NCBI GenBank assembly: GCA_947561715.1
Contig: OX387201.1
Span: forward strand, 12,538,001 to 12,602,000
DNA from: Ascidia mentula
Taxonomy: Eukaryota > Chordata > Ascidiacea > Phlebobranchia > Ascidiidae
Direction of reading: 5' to 3'
Length of the DNA stretch: 64,000 nt
In this document: in pieces, positions 58,864 to 64,000 of the stretch
How positions within the stretch are numbered: position 1 is the first letter of the stretch
Layout: each line of letters starts with the position of its first letter
Notes under the pieces: model-generated
What the model saw: the letters and a program-made list of their open reading frames with translations, nothing else
Told to the model about the DNA's origin: nothing
The model's database searches: none
Program-made: the position numbers and the translations under genes

Positions 58864-61071
58864 CAGGGGTGTGCAACCTGCGGCCCACAAAGAAAAATTG
58901 TGCGGCCCGCGGAGAAATGCCAATTTTGAATGGTATGCGGCCTGCGAAATGTTTTTTTTAGTAAGTGTAGTCTGGTACGTGTCAGCAATTACAATTTCTT
59001 TATGTTGCAAAACCTATACCCAAGTCCAATTGATTATCTACGCCTATGACGTAACAATGCTCTAACAGCTAGATTCTGCCAAGCGAACAACGCAATTCAC
59101 AAAGCTGTAAATTGTTGGGCAGTGAGCATTTTAAATCTAGTTTAGGAGATAATATAAAACTAACTCTGTAACAGTCTCAACTAGCACCTTGTTGTCTATT
59201 ACCGATTTACTACAGCTAGTTTTCAGTTCAGACCTAATTATCACTCTGTAATGGCAAATTTTGTAGCAAACTTGCAGAAGACCAAAAGAAGAAGGTAGAG
59301 GAAGAGAAGCGAATGTTTCAGACTAGATAGACTTTTGAGTATTTCTTTATCGAAAATATAGATAAAAGGCCTTTATGTCTTATTTGCAATCAAACTGTTA
59401 ATGTTGCTAAAGAGTACAATGTTAAACAACACTACGAGACAAAGCATTCTGAAAGTGTTCATGGAAAACTAGATGGACATAACAGAAAGCTGAAAGTGAC
59501 GCAATTGCAGGAAGAATTAAAAAGCCAGCGTTCAATGTTTCAAAAAATGCATATGCCCTAAAATGAAGAGTGAGTTCGAGAAAATAAGTCTGTCACGATA
59601 GACGATAGCGAGGCGTATCGATGATCTTGCTTGTGATATTAGTGACACTCTCAGGGATAAGGTGAAGAACTTTGTTTCATTGAGAGTTTGCGATCGATGA
59701 AATGAAGGGCACGGCAACTGGTGCTGATATCTTTACTGAAGTAATTGATGCTTTTGAGAAGTTTGGACTGGACTTATCCAACTTATGCGGAATTGCAACT
59801 GATGGTGCTCGATCCATGTCCGGAACTGGCATTGGATTCGTAGGTCTTTTGAAGTCTACCTTGAGGGCGAGAAAAATCAATGACGATATTGCAATTTTCC
59901 ATTGCATCATTCACCAGCAAAACCCGTGCGCAAAATCCTTGAAATTTATAACACAGCCCGGTTATTAAGGTAGTAAATTTCATTCGAGCACGAGGGCTGA
60001 ACCATCGTCAGTTTCAAAAGTTTCTGGGTGATCTCAACACGACACATCAAGATCTAGTGTACTTTTCCGAGGTGCGTTGGTTGAGCAAGGGCTGCATGTT
60101 GCGACGGTTTTACGAACTGCAGAAAGATGTCGCAAATTTTTTGAAACTTAAAGGGAACCCAATGGCTGAAATGGAAGACAAAAATTGGTTACACGATTTA
60201 GCTTTCTTGATTGACACAACCACGCACCTGAATGAACTCACTATAATACTGCAGCGAAAAAGCCAGTATGCGAATGAAATGTATGGTCACATAAAAGGCT
60301 TTATGAACAAATTACGACTTTGGAAAGCTCATATACAGACAGGAAATCTTTTTCATTTTCCGAAATTGAGAGACTGTGGAATGCATCCTGAGAAGGAAAC
60401 TGAATTTGCAGACCAACTTGAAAAATTGTTGTGTGAATTTTTGGAACGTTTCAAGGACTTTAAATCTCATGAACATTTGTTTGATATATTTTCTTCGTCG
60501 TTCAACACAGACATTGACAAAGCACCAGCTGATATCCAACTTGAACTGATTGATCTCCAAGAGAAGACTGAAGTATTTGGAAATGAATCTTGGCGATTTT
60601 TACCGTAAAACATCTCAACCAAGTTAACTTTCCACATTTGAAAAAATTTATGGCTTCTAAAATGGCTCTTTTTGGCTCACCGTATTTGTGCGAACAATTT
60701 TTTTCTAAAATGGGCACCATGAAATAGCCCTATCGATTGGTTCTGACAGATGAACACTTGGAAAATGGACTTCGAATTGCGAGCACTTTCATCAAAGTAA
60801 ATTTGGAGAAAGCCGTCGAGAAAAGAAGCCAGTTGCAAATTTCTCACTAAACTCGTTCAAAGTCGGTGTGACAATTTGAATAGCAGTTTCCTTCAGAAAT
60901 TTATGCGTTTTAACTAGGTATTTCTGCAAGGAGATAACCCCTAATAATGTCATAAGATCAATAACAACGATTTTTTGTGCCTGCAATTACAGCATTAAAT
61001 AAACGGGCGGCCCACAGGTTCAGCCAGTCATTTACATTTGGCCCTCCTGTAATAAAGGTTGCACACCCCTG
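58864..61071 (+). mobile_element. hAT transposon (GTF2IRD2/ZBED-like) with perfect 8-bp duplication
   Basis: Starts CAGGGGTGTGCAACCTGCGG and ends AAGGTTGCACACCCCTG, clear terminal inverted repeats. GCCTAAAG is present on both sides (58856-58863 and 61072-61079). It is 2208 bp, shorter than full-length relatives, and contains a damaged transposase. The unmutated duplication suggests a fairly recent insertion of an already defective element. Confidence 0.95.
59320..60730 (+). pseudogene. hAT transposase pseudogene (GTF2IRD2-like)
   Basis: A zinc-finger part reads RPLCLICNQTVNVAKEYNVK then HYETKH (C-x2-C ... H-x4-H, about 59370-59450). The RNase H-like core follows with NLCGIATDGARSMSGTGIGF and FHCIIHQQNPCAKSLKF (59702-59960), RGLNHRQFQKFLGDLN, YFSEVRWLSKGCMLRRFYEL and WLHDLAFLIDTTTHLNELTI (60057-60600), and the end YLCEQFFSKMGTMK. 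Stops and shifts occur near 59560-59700, 59968 and 60608, and part of the region before the core is deleted. Confidence 0.88.
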
Positions 61072-61282
61072 GCCTAAAGCATGTTCTCAAACTCTGTTAT
61101 GACTTTCTAAGGGTGCACGTAACAATTTAAATAAAGAAAATTGGAGGCAAACAACAAGTTTAATCAGCCTTCTGTAAATTATGTTTAGATTCCCAAATAA
61201 AAGCAACCGCAATTTTTGGCCAATATGTCATATGCATTGAATTCAGACAATTTTGCGAAACCTGTTGACTTCATTATAGTTT

Positions 61283-61781
61283 TCGGACAAAATCCATGTG
61301 AAAACCAGCCAAAACTTGCTTTAACGTTCAGTGAGTAAGCACGTTAAACATAAAACTAACCATTGTTTGTAAACATGGAGCAAAAAAAAAAAAAATGAGT
61401 TTTTTTTCTCATGCGTTAGTAGCACCACATATGACATTTTTACTATTCGACACACTCGACAGTTTTTCTCAAGATGTTCGACATGCAGAAAAAAATCGAT
61501 GCCCTATACATAACCAATTATAACAAGCAAATATTGCAAGGACAAATTATTCTTACCTATCACCCATTGCTCCTGATATGCTTGGGCTGTAAAATAGTAA
61601 TACATGTTTAGGTCAGCTTCCAATATACAGGAGGACAGTTTCTAAGTATGCTCTTGAAGAGTCAATAAAACAGCGAAGTTTTAATATTCCTACTCTAAAA
61701 TACAAGCATGGTTGATGGTTTTACAACAGAAAAATTCTAAAAGTGGTGTCTGGACTGGTGTTTATTACAATACCTCAAGTG
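61283..61781. other. Non-coding stretch
   Basis: AT-rich; no ORF or repeat recognised. Confidence 0.5.
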
Positions 61782-62393
61782 CAGTGGCATATCTAGAAAA
61801 AATTTGAGGGGGGTGTTCGGTTTCGGTACCTAATTAATGAAACCGTTAGCATGCAAATTCAGCTTTAAAAAACAGGTAGCAAATTACAATAGTTACGAGA
61901 AATATCGAACAACTTCCGCAAAACACAAGACCTTTTAGTTGCTTTTGTGCATGTGCGCTTGTCCAGTTTAACGAAAAACGCAAAAACAAAGCCTATGTTG
62001 CGAAACAATGTGATTATATCTGTATCCTCTACCAGTAGATGCATTAATCCATCACAACTTTCTTAGCACTCAATGATTATTATGTGCATTTTTTCATTAG
62101 CAGGCAAATTTTTGCTGTCCAATAATTACCCCATCAATTTGGATAATTATTGGACACATGTAGGGTAATTGCTGGACAGTGTACTAAACTTGCCAAATCT
62201 ATACTGTTTCAAGTGAGTTTAAAACAGGTTTACAACCATTTGTTTAACGAGATGTGAAAATAAAGAACCATGGCTTTTTTTTTCTATGGTGGCGTCCACT
62301 AATTACCCCATAACTTTAACTGTCTGATAATTACCCCAACTGACTATACCGAAACCGAACACCCTCCTCATATTTTTTCTAGATCCACCACTG
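61782..62393. mobile_element. hAT-like MITE (612 bp)
   Basis: Starts CAGTGGCATATCTAGAAAAA and ends TTTTTTCTAGATCCACCACTG as near-perfect inverted repeats; the inverted match continues inward through GGGTGTTCGGTTTCGG and CCGAAACCGAACACCC, about 45 bp in all. No ORF. Flanking 8-mers do not match, so the duplication has decayed or recombination has occurred. Inside are several AATTACCCCA(T/A) motifs. Confidence 0.85.
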
Positions 62394-63462
62394 GTTATGC
62401 CTTCTTAGATCAAAATTGGCAGTGAATTTTATGATTAAAACATGTCAATTCAAGTCTTGAGAGAGGGTGCTACATACAGTGTAAAGGTAATTTTTTTGTC
62501 TATGAATTAAACATGAGAAATGCTCCTATTAGTGACACGAAGTTGGAACCATAAAAGCATAGGCCAATCGTTACTGTTGTACCTACTGCCGATAATCAGA
62601 GGAAAAAATAACGCGCAAATTTTCGAAATATTATAGGCAATTCGCACAAAAACAATTAGCTAATGCATTAACATACAAAAATCACTTTGTCTGCACAACT
62701 GACATTTCTTACAAAAAAACCTCCGCATATATTACAAACTTTTCTTATGTTACAAACGAGTTTTTTTTTAGTATTTGTCGGTTATTGACTAATTTTTTTA
62801 AGAAATGTCAGTAAAATTCAAACCATTTCAGACATATGCCCATACACATTTCGGCAAGGAAATTACGGCGAATGAATTTTGTAAATATTTACAGGTCATA
62901 CAGGATTGCAGCAAAAAATAACATTGAACATGGTTCGACTAATTAAAAGCAGCACACCTTTTTCAATCTGTATCTAGCCACCCTAATTTTAAACACAAGA
63001 GTAAAACGTTCACCTACCTCCAAACTATCTTTAGAAAAGAATGACACAGCGTGGGGTTGCTCACTCAATCCCAAAAAAATAAAAATCAAACACCTTACCA
63101 CTAGCAGCGCTCTCGCATATAATTGTGTGTTATCCACTCACAAACCTCTTTTCGGGATGCATTTGTACATGGAAAAAGTTATTCTTAATGCTGTGGTAAC
63201 TAACGATAAATTACATTCGTTTGGGAAATAGACGCAAACTTGAGTGTTTTTACAAAAACACGCCAAATGTTTTGTCCACGCAAAACAAAGATTTTTCTGT
63301 GATAAATGCAGAAGTGCCACTAAATTAAAGCTTATTACCATCACGCTGCTAAACTATGTTTAAATTTTTCGCTATTATTTACGAAAGAAAGTGACAACAA
63401 ACGTTGTGTTCCTACTGTTACATCGTAAAAGTTTTTCCGAAACTGTTTGTTTTTTTGTTTTT
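62394..63462. other. Non-coding stretch
   Basis: No protein-like ORF or repeat recognised. Confidence 0.5.
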
Positions 63463-63545
63463 TTTGACCACACAGGATGACCTGGGCACGAAACCCAATC
63501 AGGTTTTATTCTTGGTATACGGGTCGGGCCCTTTGGTTGTTTGGT
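63463..63545 (-). mobile_element. SINE-like repeat, copy 3
   Basis: On the minus strand: GGGCCCGACCCGTATACCAA, ACCTGATTGGGTTTCGTGCC, CAGGTCATCCTGTGTGGTC. It matches copies 1 and 2 in the intron of the CFAP97-domain gene; the B-box stretch seen in copy 1 is deleted here. Confidence 0.65.
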
Positions 63546-64000
63546 TGGCAAAATTCACGCGTAGTAGCCATCGATACTGCCACCTAGTGACTATAACATT
63601 TAGCAATCAACTAAATTAATCAGACAATAATACATGTAGACGAATAAAAAAAGGAAACTTGCAATTCAATATTTTTTCGAGGCGGCGATGTTTTTGGACA
63701 AAATCCAAAATTGCATCGTCACAGTTTGACGATACATTGCGACGAATATACGAAGAAGCTGAGTCGTTTAAAAGAGCTTCACCTATTGTGGTGCGCACAC
63801 AATTTTGGATGTAACTTCAGTCTGCTAAATGAGCGTTCGTTGCGTGCATAGAATATCTTGATATATATATTTTATATCCTCCCCACTGCGCCAGATGTAA
63901 CATTTTCCCGACAAGAATACTGTTGACGTTCATTGTTTTGAGTGTATCGGTTAATATTGGAAATGTGCGAGTCCAAGTATACGACGCGTCGCATAATGTG
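63546..64000. other. Non-coding or unassigned stretch
   Basis: A minus-strand open frame around 63616-63815 (with LLNDSASSYIRRNVSSNCDD and HRRLEKILNCK) has some protein-like character but no start, splice site or domain I can support. Confidence 0.4.

Larger units (their letters stand above)
58797..61282. repeat. Palindromic repeat (MITE-like) split by a hAT element
   Basis: ATAATGAAGTCAACAGGTTT at 58799 and GAATTCAATGCATG pair with CATTGAATTCAGACAATTTT and AAACCTGTTGACTTCATTAT ending near 61280. The arms are about 60 bp, with CTATAAT outer ends. The hAT element sits off-centre between them. Without the hAT the repeat would be about 270 bp, typical of a Tc1/mariner-type MITE; that class is a guess. 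Confidence 0.8.

Overview
The window looks like repeat-rich DNA from a metazoan nuclear genome, AT-rich and with short introns (55 and 72 nt in the two clearest genes). The two recognisable host genes are both animal genes: a cilia-associated CFAP97-domain gene and ribosomal protein eL33/RPL35A. A marine invertebrate, possibly a tunicate, would fit. That placement is inference; nothing here fixes the species. No prokaryotic operons, rRNA genes or CRISPR arrays were seen.

Region by region. 1-1.1 kb: nothing recognised. 1.1-4.6 kb: a degraded hAT transposon (P52rIPK/ZMYM1-like transposase) with TIRs and an imperfect 8-bp target duplication. 5.46-7.0 kb: an inverted-repeat-bounded block holding about 12 units of a 105/115-bp minisatellite, then a hammerhead-ribozyme-like motif. 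7.18-13.42 kb: a BEL/Pao LTR retrotransposon on the minus strand, with LTRs, PPT and a broken polyprotein. 14.4-20.0 kb: hAT pieces, a 60-bp tandem repeat, and two opposed arrays of a 206-bp repeat around a tRNA-like/LINE core, with one array split by a small hAT. 20.06-22.55 kb: a second, 5'-truncated BEL copy with its own deletion. 23.2-27.3 kb: four exons of the CFAP97-domain gene on the plus strand, with a long imperfect palindrome in intron 1 and SINE-like repeats in intron 3. 27.9-34.3 kb: two more hammerhead-like motifs, two Harbinger-like repeats and a short LTR element (mag/Gypsy-type PBS). 37.94-47.54 kb: a giant inverted repeat whose arms carry a LINE 3' end, a 175-bp satellite and an unknown ORF. 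49.05-53.08 kb: an apparently young, intact Gypsy element with identical 144-bp LTRs, uninterrupted gag and pol, and a textbook -1 frameshift signal. 57.2-58.5 kb: RPL35A on the minus strand (three coding exons, poly(A) signal; first exon not found). 58.8-61.3 kb: a hAT element with a perfect 8-bp duplication, nested in an older palindromic repeat. 61.8-62.4 kb: a small hAT-like MITE. The rest is non-coding sequence with diverged repeats.

Most of the window is layered mobile DNA around two host genes. The strongest unusual signals are the giant palindrome, the three hammerhead-like motifs, the Gypsy frameshift cassette, and a minisatellite that keeps all three forward frames open.
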